DNA from: Lachnospiraceae bacterium
GTDB taxonomy: Bacteria > Bacillota > Clostridia > Lachnospirales > Lachnospiraceae
Assembly: GCA_024687305.1 (NCBI GenBank)
Contig: JAILEQ010000104.1
Location: 1 to 53,857 of the forward strand
Direction of reading: 5' to 3'
DNA: 53,857 nucleotides
The notes under the pieces were generated by a model. That model did not search any database. It saw only the letters and a list, made by a program, of their open reading frames with translations, and was not told where the DNA came from. A program made the translations under genes and the position numbers. This document shows, piece after piece, positions 9,519 to 18,122 of this stretch (within the stretch, counting starts at the first letter, position 1; the number at the start of each line of letters is the position of its first letter).

Positions 9519-10507
9519 TACTGTTCGTTTCCTTTGCGATATCTTTGGGCATTAGAACCGGAAGCGTGCTTGTTTTCATACGCTTCATAGGCGTTTACTA
9601 TCTTTTGAACCAAAGGATGTCTCACAACATCCTTGCCCGTAAGTTCACAGATAGATATGCCATCAAGTTTCTTTAGTATCTTAATGGCAACATCAAGACC
9701 GCTTGTCTGATCTTTGGGAAGGTCTTTTTGCGTTGAATCACCCGTAATAACGACTTTTGAGCCGAATCCTATTCTTGTCAGGAACATTTTCATCTGAGCA
9801 GGGGTCGTATTCTGTGCTTCATCCAGTATTATATAAGCATCTTCGAGCGTTCTTCCTCGCATATAAGCAAGAGGCGCAACTTCAATAAGCCCTTTTTCCA
9901 TGTTCTTAAGAAAATTGTCAGCACCCATTATCTGATAAAGAGCATCATACAACGGTCTTAAATATGGATCGACTTTGCTTTGAAGATCACCGGGAAGGAA
10001 TCCCAGTTTTTCACCTGCTTCTATAGCGGGTCTTGTCAAAATGATCTTACTTACTTCATTGTTTTTAAAAGCCGTTATCGCCATGGCCATGGCAAGATAC
10101 GTTTTACCCGTACCTGCGGGACCGATACCGAAAACGACCATATCCTTTTTCATGGCATCAACATAAGCTTTCTGCCCTATGGTCTTGGGTTTGACCGGTT
10201 TTCCGAGCATAGTATGACAAATAATGTTCTCATCGAGCTCGGAAAGCTTTTCTTCGCACTTCTCTTTGCTAAGATCGATGGCGTAGTTCATTCGTTGTTC
10301 TTCGATGTCATCATCTTTTCTGTTAAGAAGTCTGTTCATCATAGATACGGCATGCGTAACATCATCTTCTTTACCGATGACTTTTAACACACCGTCTCTG
10401 TTTATCAGCAAAATATTCAGTTCCCGCTCCATCTTTTCCAGATAGCGGTCATTCTCGCCAAAGAGTGTTCTTAACTGTTCGGCGGAAAATTCAACGATTT
10501 TTTCCAT
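9518..10507 (-). CDS. phoH: PhoH-family ATPase
   Basis: A 329-residue protein with a short N-terminal KH-like region and a P-loop NTPase core. Walker A is GPAGTGKT (129-136), and Walker B is IILDE (226-230) followed by AQNTT, both typical of PhoH/YbeZ. Members are thought to act as RNA-dependent ATPases or helicases that work with YbeY in ribosome maturation, which the shared operon supports. The reaction in vivo is not firmly known. The ATG is at 10507, 7 nt after rlmH. Confidence 0.94.
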   Translation of the reverse strand: MEKIVEFSAEQLRTLFGENDRYLEKMERELNILLINRDGVLKVIGKEDDVTHAVSMMNRLLNRKDDDIEEQRMNYAIDLSKEKCEEKLSELDENIICHTMLGKPVKPKTIGQKAYVDAMKKDMVVFGIGPAGTGKTYLAMAMAITAFKNNEVSKIILTRPAIEAGEKLGFLPGDLQSKVDPYLRPLYDALYQIMGADNFLKNMEKGLIEVAPLAYMRGRTLEDAYIILDEAQNTTPAQMKMFLTRIGFGSKVVITGDSTQKDLPKDQTSGLDVAIKILKKLDGISICELTGKDVVRHPLVQKIVNAYEAYENKHASGSNAQRYRKGNEQ

Positions 10508-10514
10508 ATGATCT

Positions 10515-10994
10515 TTACTTGTGATAAGGTTCGTTATTTATGATCTTAAAAGCACGATAAATCTGTTCGGATAAGATCACACGCATCAGCTGATGAGGAA
10601 ATGTCATCTTTGAAAATGAAAGCTTTATATCGGATCTTTCTTTTACCTCTCCGGAAAGCCCCAAAGAACCTCCTATGATAAAAGCGATGCTGCTGTATCC
10701 GTTTAACATGATCTTTGACAGTTTTTGGGAAAGTTCAACGCTTGAAAACTGTTTTCCTTCAATGCACAAAGAAATGACGTAATCGTCATTTCCTATTTGC
10801 TCAAGTATCCTCTTACCCTCTTTGGAAAGGACGAGATCATTTTCTTTTTGCGATGCTTTCTCATCTGTTTTTTCATCCAAAACTTCAATGACGGAAAAAG
10901 AAGAAAATTTCGAAAGACGCTTTGAATATTCCGCTATCGCTTCTTTGTAAAAGTTTTCTTTAATTTTCCCCACACATACGATCTTAATCTTCAT
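10515..10994 (-). CDS. rlmH: 23S rRNA (pseudouridine-1915-N3)-methyltransferase RlmH
   Basis: SPOUT-class methyltransferase acting on pseudouridine 1915 in helix 69 of 23S rRNA of assembled ribosomes. The N-terminus MKIKIVCVGKIKE and the C-terminal SAM-knot motif (IGGSLGLSGEV, then FPHQLMRVILSEQIYRA) are diagnostic. I use the ATG at 10994, which gives the family's usual 159-residue length; a TTG at 11003 would add three residues. The start overlaps the zinc-ribbon gene by 11 nt and has no clear Shine-Dalgarno, so coupling to upstream translation is likely. Confidence 0.95.
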   Translation of the reverse strand: MKIKIVCVGKIKENFYKEAIAEYSKRLSKFSSFSVIEVLDEKTDEKASQKENDLVLSKEGKRILEQIGNDDYVISLCIEGKQFSSVELSQKLSKIMLNGYSSIAFIIGGSLGLSGEVKERSDIKLSFSKMTFPHQLMRVILSEQIYRAFKIINNEPYHK

Positions 10995-11775
10995 CCGATT
11001 CAAATATATCCGAATAAAATCTGTCGACTACATAATAAGAAAAGCCCGGTTCAAGATCATCAAAGTTTTTCTCCACTTCAGCAACAGCCATATTGGAAAT
11101 GATAAGACTTTCTTCTTCCATTGAAACATCGGTGGCCTGTACCTTAAAAGCGCCTTTAGATGCAGCATCTTTCAAAAATGTGACGATCTTTTCAATCTTT
11201 TCTTTTTCTTCAACGGCTTTTTCTTTTTGCTTTTTTGCTTTTAAGAACGATCTTATACCGCTTAAGACAAAAAGCGCAAAGAACACAGTCATAACACCTG
11301 TAGTCAGGTAGAACTGCATGCCGCTTATGGGAAGCTTTATAGTTTTACATAAACTTAGGACTGCGATAACAACACCGATCACTCCCAAGGTAAGGAGTGT
11401 AACTGCCGAAGAAGAATTATTTTTATAACTGTCCTCGTATGATTCGTATTTGGGGATAGTATTCATGGCTCTTCTTTTTGCATTTTCGATAATGCCCGCA
11501 ATCTCTTCTTCGGGTATGCCTTTTTGACGGAGCAATACCGTGATCTGCCTGACCGCATCTTCTGCAGCGATATCGTTTAATTCTCTGTCATCAGAAGAAT
11601 ATTCCCTATCACTTTCGCCATATTCGGCTTCATATTCCGATACTTCGTTTAATTCATCTTCAAGATGTGATATCTCCTCGGCATCTTTTAACGAATCCAC
11701 CAAAGCGGTCTTACAATCGGGGCATATCTTAATGCCTTCAACATATTCAAGTCTGCAATTAGGACACCACGGCAT
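10984..11775 (-). CDS. zinc-ribbon membrane protein, function unknown
   Basis: A 263-residue protein I cannot name. It begins with a zinc ribbon (C4, C7, C18, C21: CPNC...CPDC), followed by an acidic stretch (about 31-70) and a helical segment (71-105, VRQITVLLRQKGI). Two membrane helices lie at about 123-143 and 154-174, then a lysine/glutamate-rich coiled segment and a C-terminal acidic domain ending in DED. The topology suggests both ends face the cytosol. It is preceded by AAAGGAG and is co-transcribed with rlmH. A role in sensing or regulation is possible, but nothing in the sequence demonstrates it. Confidence 0.75.
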   Translation of the reverse strand: MPWCPNCRLEYVEGIKICPDCKTALVDSLKDAEEISHLEDELNEVSEYEAEYGESDREYSSDDRELNDIAAEDAVRQITVLLRQKGIPEEEIAGIIENAKRRAMNTIPKYESYEDSYKNNSSSAVTLLTLGVIGVVIAVLSLCKTIKLPISGMQFYLTTGVMTVFFALFVLSGIRSFLKAKKQKEKAVEEKEKIEKIVTFLKDAASKGAFKVQATDVSMEEESLIISNMAVAEVEKNFDDLEPGFSYYVVDRFYSDIFESDED

Positions 11776-11801
11776 TGTTATTACTCCTTTATGTCAAATG
11801 A

Positions 11802-13187
11802 TCATTTGTTTTTCAAATAATTGTCGATTCCCTTGGCGGCTGCTTTACCTGCGCCCATGGCAAGTATAACGGTAGCCGCACCGGTAACTGCGTCGCCTCC
11901 GGCAAAAACGCCTTCCTTGGACGTCTGACCGAATTCTTCTTCTGCAACGATACATCTTCTCTTGTTGGTCTCAAGACCCTTTGTTGTGGATGCGATCAAA
12001 GGATTGGGACTTGTTCCGAGAGACATGATAACGGCATCAACATCGATCTCGAATTCCGATCCGGGTATCTCAACAGGACTTCTTCTTCCCGATTCATCAG
12101 GCTCTCCAAGTTCCATCTTAATGACTCTTATCTTGTTTACCCAGCCGTTTTCATCGGTGAGGATCTCAACAGGATTGGTAAGAAGATCGAAAATAATGCC
12201 TTCTTCTTTGGCGTGATGAACTTCTTCCACTCTTGCGGGAAGTTCTTCTTCGGAACGACGATATATAACATGTACTTCCGCTCCGAGTCTGAGTGCCGTT
12301 CTCGCTGCATCCATGGCAACATTACCACCACCGACAACAGCAACTTTTTTAGCCTTCATGATAGGAGTGGTCGAATCATCGTTAAAAGCTTTCATAAGGT
12401 TGCTTCTTGTAAGATATTCGTTTGCGGAGAATACACCGTTTGCATTTTCTCCGGGAATACCCATAAACTTGGGAAGACCCGCACCAGAACCTATAAAGAT
12501 AGCATCAAAACCTTCATCTTCAATAAGTTCGTCAACGGTGATACTTTTACCGATGACAACGTTTGTCTCTATCTTTACGCCGAGAGATTTAACGTTTTCG
12601 ATCTCTTTGGCAACAACGGCATCTTTGGGAAGACGGAATTCGGGAATACCGTATACAAGAACACCGCCGGGCTGATGAAGCGCTTCAAATACGGTAACAT
12701 CATAGCCCATCTTGGCGAGGTCTCCGGCACAGGTAAGGCCTGCGGGGCCCGAACCGATAACGGCAACTTTTTTACCGTTCTTCTCTTTTGTTGCAGCAGG
12801 TTTCTTTCCGTTTTCTCTTGCGGTATCGGCAACAAATCTTTCAAGCTTACCGATGGAAATGGGTTCGCCTTTGATGCCTCTTATACATTTACCCTCGCAC
12901 TGACTTTCCTGAGGACATACACGTCCGCAGACAGCGGGAAGAGCGCTGGACTCACTTAATATCTCATATGCTTTATCAAAATCTCCGAGTTTAACCTGTT
13001 CTATGAAACCGGGAATATTGATGGCTACGGGACATCCTTTAACGCACTGCGCATTCTTACAGTTAATACATCTTGAAGCTTCTTCCATAGCTTCTTCTTT
13101 ATTATATCCGAGGCACACCTCGTTAAAATTGGTTGCACGAACTTTCGGATCCTGCTCGCGTACCGGTACTTTCTTTAATACGTCCAT
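11802..13187 (-). CDS. nfnB: NADH-dependent ferredoxin:NADP+ oxidoreductase, large subunit NfnB
   Basis: A 461-residue flavoprotein of the GltD-like family, often called NADPH-dependent glutamate synthase small chain (GltA). N-terminal cysteines C40, C43, C48, C52 and C87, C91, C97, C101 form two [4Fe-4S] sites; two dinucleotide folds follow (GSGPAG and GGGNVAM). Because the gene directly follows an NfnA-like subunit and no glutamate synthase large chain is present, the electron-bifurcating Nfn complex is the better call. Nfn couples NADH and reduced ferredoxin to NADPH formation. The start is the ATG at 13187, after GGAGGAG; an upstream extension would overlap nfnA. Confidence 0.88.
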   Translation of the reverse strand: MDVLKKVPVREQDPKVRATNFNEVCLGYNKEEAMEEASRCINCKNAQCVKGCPVAINIPGFIEQVKLGDFDKAYEILSESSALPAVCGRVCPQESQCEGKCIRGIKGEPISIGKLERFVADTARENGKKPAATKEKNGKKVAVIGSGPAGLTCAGDLAKMGYDVTVFEALHQPGGVLVYGIPEFRLPKDAVVAKEIENVKSLGVKIETNVVIGKSITVDELIEDEGFDAIFIGSGAGLPKFMGIPGENANGVFSANEYLTRSNLMKAFNDDSTTPIMKAKKVAVVGGGNVAMDAARTALRLGAEVHVIYRRSEEELPARVEEVHHAKEEGIIFDLLTNPVEILTDENGWVNKIRVIKMELGEPDESGRRSPVEIPGSEFEIDVDAVIMSLGTSPNPLIASTTKGLETNKRRCIVAEEEFGQTSKEGVFAGGDAVTGAATVILAMGAGKAAAKGIDNYLKNK

Positions 13188-13200
13188 TGTTATCTCCTCC

Positions 13201-14076
13201 TTAGCAGTTTCCGCATCCGCCGTGATGTGTAGCGCCTTCCTTAGCGGCAAGAAAAGCTCTGCCCTCTGCCGTCTTATAAAGCGTCTGACGTTTCATGGCT
13301 TCATCAAAATTTACAAGATGTCCGTCGAATTCCGGACCGTCAACACATGCAAATTTAACCTTGTCGCCTATGGTGACACGGCATGCTCCGCACATACCCG
13401 TACCGTCTACCATAATGGGATTAAGGCTAACTACCGTTGGAATGTTAAGCTCTTTTGTAAGTTTGCAAACAAACTTCATCATGATCATGGGACCAATGGC
13501 TACACAAACATCATATTTATTTCCTTCGGCAACAAGATCTTCGATAGTTTTAGTAACCATACCGCTTCTTCCGTAGGAACCGTCATCGGTAGTGATATAA
13601 AGATTGCCTGCGACCGCTTTCATTTCATCTTCGAGTATAAGAAGATCCTTTGTCTTTGCACCCACGATAACATCGGCATTGATACCGTTCTCATGAAGCC
13701 ACTTGACCTGAGGATAAACGGGAGCCGTTCCTACACCTCCGGCAACAAACAGAATGTTCTTTTTCTTCGTGTTTTCAACATCGTCGGTAATGAGTTCCGA
13801 GGCACATCCGAGAGGTCCCACAAAATCATGGAACGAATCGCCGGCCTTAAGACCCGACATGAATAAAGTTCCGGCACCAACAATCTGAAATACGATCGTG
13901 ACAGTGCCTTCGTTTCTATCGTAATCACAGATGGTGAGCGGAATTCTCTCACTGTCTTCATCGGTCCTTACGATAACAAACTGCCCGGGAAGACATGATT
14001 TTGCCACTCTCGGAGCCTTCACAACCATTAAGTAAATATTGGTCGTGATTTCTTCGGCTTTTAAAATCTGGTACAT
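13201..14076 (-). CDS. nfnA: ferredoxin:NADP+ oxidoreductase, small subunit NfnA
   Basis: A 291-residue ferredoxin-reductase-type protein with an FAD domain (PGQFVIVR), an NAD(P) domain (FVAGGVGTAPVYPQ) and a C-terminal [2Fe-2S] site (C229, C232 and C244, in GMCGACRVTIG...FACVDGPEF). This is the pattern of NfnA and of SudB/PyrK-like proteins. Pairing with the 461-residue partner 13 nt downstream makes Nfn likely; the complex is cytosolic. The start is the ATG at 14076, preceded by AAAGGAA. An upstream TTG at 14094 lies inside that ribosome site and is rejected. Confidence 0.88.
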   Translation of the reverse strand: MYQILKAEEITTNIYLMVVKAPRVAKSCLPGQFVIVRTDEDSERIPLTICDYDRNEGTVTIVFQIVGAGTLFMSGLKAGDSFHDFVGPLGCASELITDDVENTKKKNILFVAGGVGTAPVYPQVKWLHENGINADVIVGAKTKDLLILEDEMKAVAGNLYITTDDGSYGRSGMVTKTIEDLVAEGNKYDVCVAIGPMIMMKFVCKLTKELNIPTVVSLNPIMVDGTGMCGACRVTIGDKVKFACVDGPEFDGHLVNFDEAMKRQTLYKTAEGRAFLAAKEGATHHGGCGNC

Positions 14077-14101
14077 TTTTACATTTCCTTTCAATATGTA
14101 T

Positions 14102-15541
14102 TTATAGAGGAGAAAGTTTATAACCCTCTTCTCCCGTTACATCAACGGAATAAAGCATTCCGTTGTAACAATCGATGGCATAATATGTTCCGGTCATTGT
14201 ATTATTGCCGAAAGCATCCTGAATGTATTCTACAACAAAATAGAAATCTCCCATACCCTCAATGGGATATATTGTCGAATACATGAATATATATGTTCCG
14301 TCTATACCTTCTCTGTGACATCCCGATTCATCAAGATATCCTCTGTCGATAAGTCCCTGATTAAGCATGGTGACCGCATCGGCGGGTGTGATCTCTGTAT
14401 CGAGATTAACGGTATAAACTTTCGTAACAATCTCGCTTGCGGTTCCGTCATTGGAGAAAACCACAAATTTATAGGTGTTCGTACCGAGCATTGCCGGAAT
14501 GGGATCGGTATATTTGAACGATTCTTTTGTGGGATCGGAACCGTCAAGAGTATAATAGCACGTATACATGACGGGAACATCCACTTCGATCATAAATGAG
14601 TGTTCATATTCTCCCTCTTCGGGTTCTACGTTAGGGGAGAAAGAAAATGCCACATCGATAAGGTAAGTATTCGTAACAGTTTCGGAGCAAATACCGTAAT
14701 CGTTCATACAAACGGCTTTTATCGTATAGCTTCCGTATTCGAGCAGCAAAGGAGTCGTATATTCCGTTCCGTTATCAACAGGATTGGAACCGTCTAAAGT
14801 ATATAGGATTTTGCTTTCGGAGTTATTGGTAATGGAAAGAAATATCGATTCGTTGTAAGTTCCCGATTCTTTTCCGAATACCGGAATATCGACTATATAC
14901 TGCGAAAAGTCCGATAGCACGGACGGAATGTTGCAGCTGTTCAGTCTTTCCGCGATAGCGGAATAATTTGCTTCATTTTTATATATCTCAAAAAGCTTTC
15001 TGTATGCTTTTACTCGTTTGACTTCATCATATTCTGCGTTTTCGGCGGCTTCCGTAAGGACAAGAGTCGCATCCGTTTCGCTGCCGAGTGCCATATAATA
15101 ATCTGCTATAGTAAGAGCATAGTCTCCGTTTTTGGCATCGAGTCTCATGGCTTTGTTCAGATAAGAAACGGCTTTTGAATAATCATTGTTCTTATAAGCT
15201 TTTTCAGCCATTTCAATCTGATATTCGAGCGAACTTTCGTGAGAAATCTTTCTGCCGAGATGTATTGCGACAAAAACAACGATCAAAGCAAGAAGACCCA
15301 GCAAAACATAAAACAGTTTTCCGATCTTATGACCCGATTTTACGATCATACCGATTATGGAAGGATCGTCGTCATCATCAAAATCATCGGAATAGTCAAA
15401 TTCCTTTTGGGCAATGTTCTTTATCGTTTTGTCCATCTCAAGATCCATATCGATATCGGAAACGATCTCTATTTCACATCCGCAATATTCACAATACAAT
15501 TCGCCTTCTTTTAAAGGCTTTCCGCAATTGGGGCAGGTCAT
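14102..15541 (-). CDS. zinc ribbon-TM-TPR protein with two chitobiase C-terminal-like repeats
   Basis: A 479-residue predicted membrane protein of unknown function. The domains, in order, are: a zinc ribbon (C3, C6, C17, C20); an acidic linker (48-60); one membrane helix (about 74-95); a helical TPR-like region (101-200, KAYKNNDYSKAVSYLNKAMRLD); and two beta-sandwich repeats resembling the chitobiase/beta-hexosaminidase C-terminal domain. Each repeat has a YTLDGSxP core (247-254 and 330-337). A C-terminal domain from about 385 (ITPADAVTMLNQGLIDRGY) ends the protein. The cytosolic zinc ribbon and the likely external repeats suggest an envelope-linked sensor or scaffold, which is inference. It lies between nfnA and folD with 6-25 nt gaps. 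Confidence 0.78.
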   Translation of the reverse strand: MTCPNCGKPLKEGELYCEYCGCEIEIVSDIDMDLEMDKTIKNIAQKEFDYSDDFDDDDDPSIIGMIVKSGHKIGKLFYVLLGLLALIVVFVAIHLGRKISHESSLEYQIEMAEKAYKNNDYSKAVSYLNKAMRLDAKNGDYALTIADYYMALGSETDATLVLTEAAENAEYDEVKRVKAYRKLFEIYKNEANYSAIAERLNSCNIPSVLSDFSQYIVDIPVFGKESGTYNESIFLSITNNSESKILYTLDGSNPVDNGTEYTTPLLLEYGSYTIKAVCMNDYGICSETVTNTYLIDVAFSFSPNVEPEEGEYEHSFMIEVDVPVMYTCYYTLDGSDPTKESFKYTDPIPAMLGTNTYKFVVFSNDGTASEIVTKVYTVNLDTEITPADAVTMLNQGLIDRGYLDESGCHREGIDGTYIFMYSTIYPIEGMGDFYFVVEYIQDAFGNNTMTGTYYAIDCYNGMLYSVDVTGEEGYKLSPL

Positions 15542-15547
15542 TTCGGA

Positions 15548-16387
15548 TTATTTCCTTTCACAAGCGGTAATAACATTTGACATAAGCATGGCAATGGTCA
15601 TGGGGCCGACTCCGCCGGGAACGGGAGTGATCTTTGAAACTTTTTCTTTGACATCATCAAAGTTTACATCACCGCAGATCTTGTTGTTCTCATCTCTGTG
15701 AATTCCCACGTCGATAACAACGGCACCGTCTTTAACATATTTTGAATCAATAAATCTGGGTTTACCGATCGCAACGATCAAAATATCGGCTTCTTTACAA
15801 ACCGCTTCAAGATCTTTTGTTCTGGAATGACATATCGTAACGGTAGCGTTTTCGGAAAGCATAAGAAGTGCCATAGGCTTACCGACAATATTGCTTCTTC
15901 CGATAACAACACAGCGTTTTCCCGATATTTCCACATTGCTTCTTTTTAAAAGTTCGATAACGCCCGCGGGTGTACACGATACAAGTACCGGCTTACCAAT
16001 ACAAAGTGCGCCGACATTTTTGATATGAAATCCGTCTACATCTTTTAACGGATCTATGGCAGCGAACACTTTATCTTCATCAATATGTTTGGGCAGAGGA
16101 AGCTGTACGAGTATTCCGTCAACCGAAGGATCGTTGTTCAATTTTTCGATCAGATCCAAAAGCTCTTTTTCGGTCGTATTCTCGTCAAGTTCGTAAGAAA
16201 GCGATTTGATGTTACAATACTCACAGGCTTTCTTTTTATTGTTTACATATATTGATGAAGCGGGATCGTTTCCCACAAGGATCACAGCAAGACAGGGTTC
16301 CTTGCCGGATCTTATAAGCCGAAGGGCCTTCTCTTTACATTCATCTTTGATTTCAGCGGATATTTTCTTTCCGTCTATCAGTTCCAT
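15548..16387 (-). CDS. folD: bifunctional methylene-THF dehydrogenase/methenyl-THF cyclohydrolase FolD
   Basis: A 279-residue cytosolic enzyme interconverting 5,10-methylene-, 5,10-methenyl- and 10-formyl-THF. The N-terminal catalytic region (SSIYVNNKKKACE) contains the essential lysine. The substrate motif DGILVQLPLPKH, the Rossmann segment VVIGRSNIVGKPMA and the closing motif TPVPGGVGPMTIAML are all intact. The start ATG has TGGAGGAAAA upstream. It lies 40 nt after fhs, and together the two run formate to methylene-THF. NADP use is typical of the family, and the NfnAB genes two positions downstream could balance that pool. Confidence 0.96.
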   Translation of the reverse strand: MELIDGKKISAEIKDECKEKALRLIRSGKEPCLAVILVGNDPASSIYVNNKKKACEYCNIKSLSYELDENTTEKELLDLIEKLNNDPSVDGILVQLPLPKHIDEDKVFAAIDPLKDVDGFHIKNVGALCIGKPVLVSCTPAGVIELLKRSNVEISGKRCVVIGRSNIVGKPMALLMLSENATVTICHSRTKDLEAVCKEADILIVAIGKPRFIDSKYVKDGAVVIDVGIHRDENNKICGDVNFDDVKEKVSKITPVPGGVGPMTIAMLMSNVITACERK

Positions 16388-16427
16388 ATTTTTCCTCCAA
16401 TGTATTAATGTACAAAGAAACCGATCC

Positions 16428-18098
16428 TTAGAAAAGACCTGTTATCTTTCCGTTTTCATCCACATCGATAGAATAAGCCGCAGGAGTCTTGGAAAGTCCC
16501 GGCATTGTCACGATCTGACCGGTCAGAACCACAACAAAACCCGCACCTGCACTTATGTAGACATCTCTGACATTGAGCGTAAAGCCCTCGGGACGACCGA
16601 GCAGAGTCTGATCGTCGGAAAGTGAATACTGTGTTTTCGCCATGCAGACGGGAAGATTCGAAAATCCCAGCTCTTCAAGCTTTTTAAGCATTTTATCACT
16701 TTCTTTGGAATAAGAAACGTCTTTTGCGCCGTATATCTTGGTGGCAACGGTAAATATCTTTTCTTTTAATGAAAGTTCGTCTTTGTAAAGCGGTTCGAAA
16801 TTGCTTTCTTTTTCCTCCAATGTTTTAAGGACCTTTTCGGCAAGTTCAATACCGCCCTCTCCTCCGAATTCCCAGACTTTGGAAAGAGCAAATTCACAGT
16901 TTCTGTCTTCACAGAACTTTTTGACAAATTCCGTTTCGGCTGCGGTATCGGACGAAAAAGCATTGAGAGTGACTACAACGGGCACTTTGTATTGCTGAAG
17001 GTTTTCTATATGCTTTTCAAGATTAACGATACCTTTCTTTAAAGCTTCAAGATTCTCGTTTGAAAGATCGGCTTTTGCGACTCCGCCGTTATATTTTAAA
17101 GCTCTTATCGTAGCCACAAGTACAACGCAATCGGGTTTCAAACCTGCCATACGGCACTTTATGTCGAAAAATTTTTCCGCACCGAGATCGGCACCGAAAC
17201 CCGCTTCGGTAATGACATAATCGGCAGCTTTAAGCGCATATCTGGTAGCTCTTACGGAGTTGCAGCCGTGAGCGATATTTGCAAAAGGACCACCGTGTAT
17301 GATAGCGGGAGTGTTCTCAAGCGTCTGAATGATGTTTGGCTTTATGGCATCTTTAAGAAGTGCGGCCATTGAACCGACACATTTAAGCTGACCGGCAGTA
17401 ACGGGATTTCCCGAATAATCGTAAGCAACTATTATTCTTGAAAGCCTTTCTTTAAGATCCTTCATATCGCTTGCAAGGCAAAGAACAGCCATTATCTCGC
17501 TTGCAACCGTAATAACAAAATGATCTTCTCTTACTGTTCCGTCAGTCTTTGCGCCAAGACCGACAACTATGTTTCTGAGAACTCGGTCGTTCATATCCAT
17601 ACATCTTTTCCAAACAATGTTTCTGGGATCGATACCAAGTTCGTTTCCCTGTTGGATATGATTGTCCAGTATTGCGGCAAGAAGATTGTTGGCACTCGTT
17701 ATGGCATGGAAATCACCCGTAAAATGAAGATTTAAGTCTTCCATCGGTACAACCTGAGCATATCCGCCGCCCGCAGCGCCTCCCTTTATGCCGAAACACG
17801 GACCGAGCGAGGGCTCTCTTAATGCAACGACACATTTTTTACCGAGTTTACAAAATGCCTGACCTAATCCGACACTCGTCGTTGTCTTTCCTTCTCCTGC
17901 GGGAGTCGGATTTATGGCAGTGACAAGTATAAGTCTGCCGTCTTTGTTGTTTTTGTTCTTCTCCCACCAGGAATCTTCAATCTTAGCCTTATATTTTCCG
18001 TAAAGTTCAAGATCGTCTTCGGATACACCGATCTTTTTCGCAACTTCTGCGATAGGCAGCATTTTCGCTTCTTTAGCGATTTCGATATCAGATTTCAT
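16428..18098 (-). CDS. fhs: formate-tetrahydrofolate ligase
   Basis: ATP-dependent ligation of formate to THF, giving 10-formyl-THF, the entry step of one-carbon metabolism in acetogens and many Clostridia. The family start ([15 protein letters not shown]), the P-loop ([16 protein letters not shown], near residue 65) and the [15 protein letters not shown] motif are clear. The length of 556 residues is standard. I use the ATG at 18098; a TTG directly before it is possible. The ribosome site is GAAAGGAA. It is followed by folD. Confidence 0.96.
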   Translation of the reverse strand: MKSDIEIAKEAKMLPIAEVAKKIGVSEDDLELYGKYKAKIEDSWWEKNKNNKDGRLILVTAINPTPAGEGKTTTSVGLGQAFCKLGKKCVVALREPSLGPCFGIKGGAAGGGYAQVVPMEDLNLHFTGDFHAITSANNLLAAILDNHIQQGNELGIDPRNIVWKRCMDMNDRVLRNIVVGLGAKTDGTVREDHFVITVASEIMAVLCLASDMKDLKERLSRIIVAYDYSGNPVTAGQLKCVGSMAALLKDAIKPNIIQTLENTPAIIHGGPFANIAHGCNSVRATRYALKAADYVITEAGFGADLGAEKFFDIKCRMAGLKPDCVVLVATIRALKYNGGVAKADLSNENLEALKKGIVNLEKHIENLQQYKVPVVVTLNAFSSDTAAETEFVKKFCEDRNCEFALSKVWEFGGEGGIELAEKVLKTLEEKESNFEPLYKDELSLKEKIFTVATKIYGAKDVSYSKESDKMLKKLEELGFSNLPVCMAKTQYSLSDDQTLLGRPEGFTLNVRDVYISAGAGFVVVLTGQIVTMPGLSKTPAAYSIDVDENGKITGLF

Positions 18099-18122
18099 CA
18101 ATCATATTTCCTTTCGAAAAGA

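Noticed and set aside
12213..12959. Plus-strand open frame of 248 codons
   Set aside because: It lies wholly inside nfnB on the opposite strand, its product is low in recognisable motifs and cysteine/phenylalanine-rich, and it has no ribosome site; an antisense shadow.
11802..13187. Glutamate synthase small subunit as the name of this gene
   Set aside because: No large glutamate synthase subunit is present and it is directly paired with an NfnA-type protein; NfnB explains the context better.
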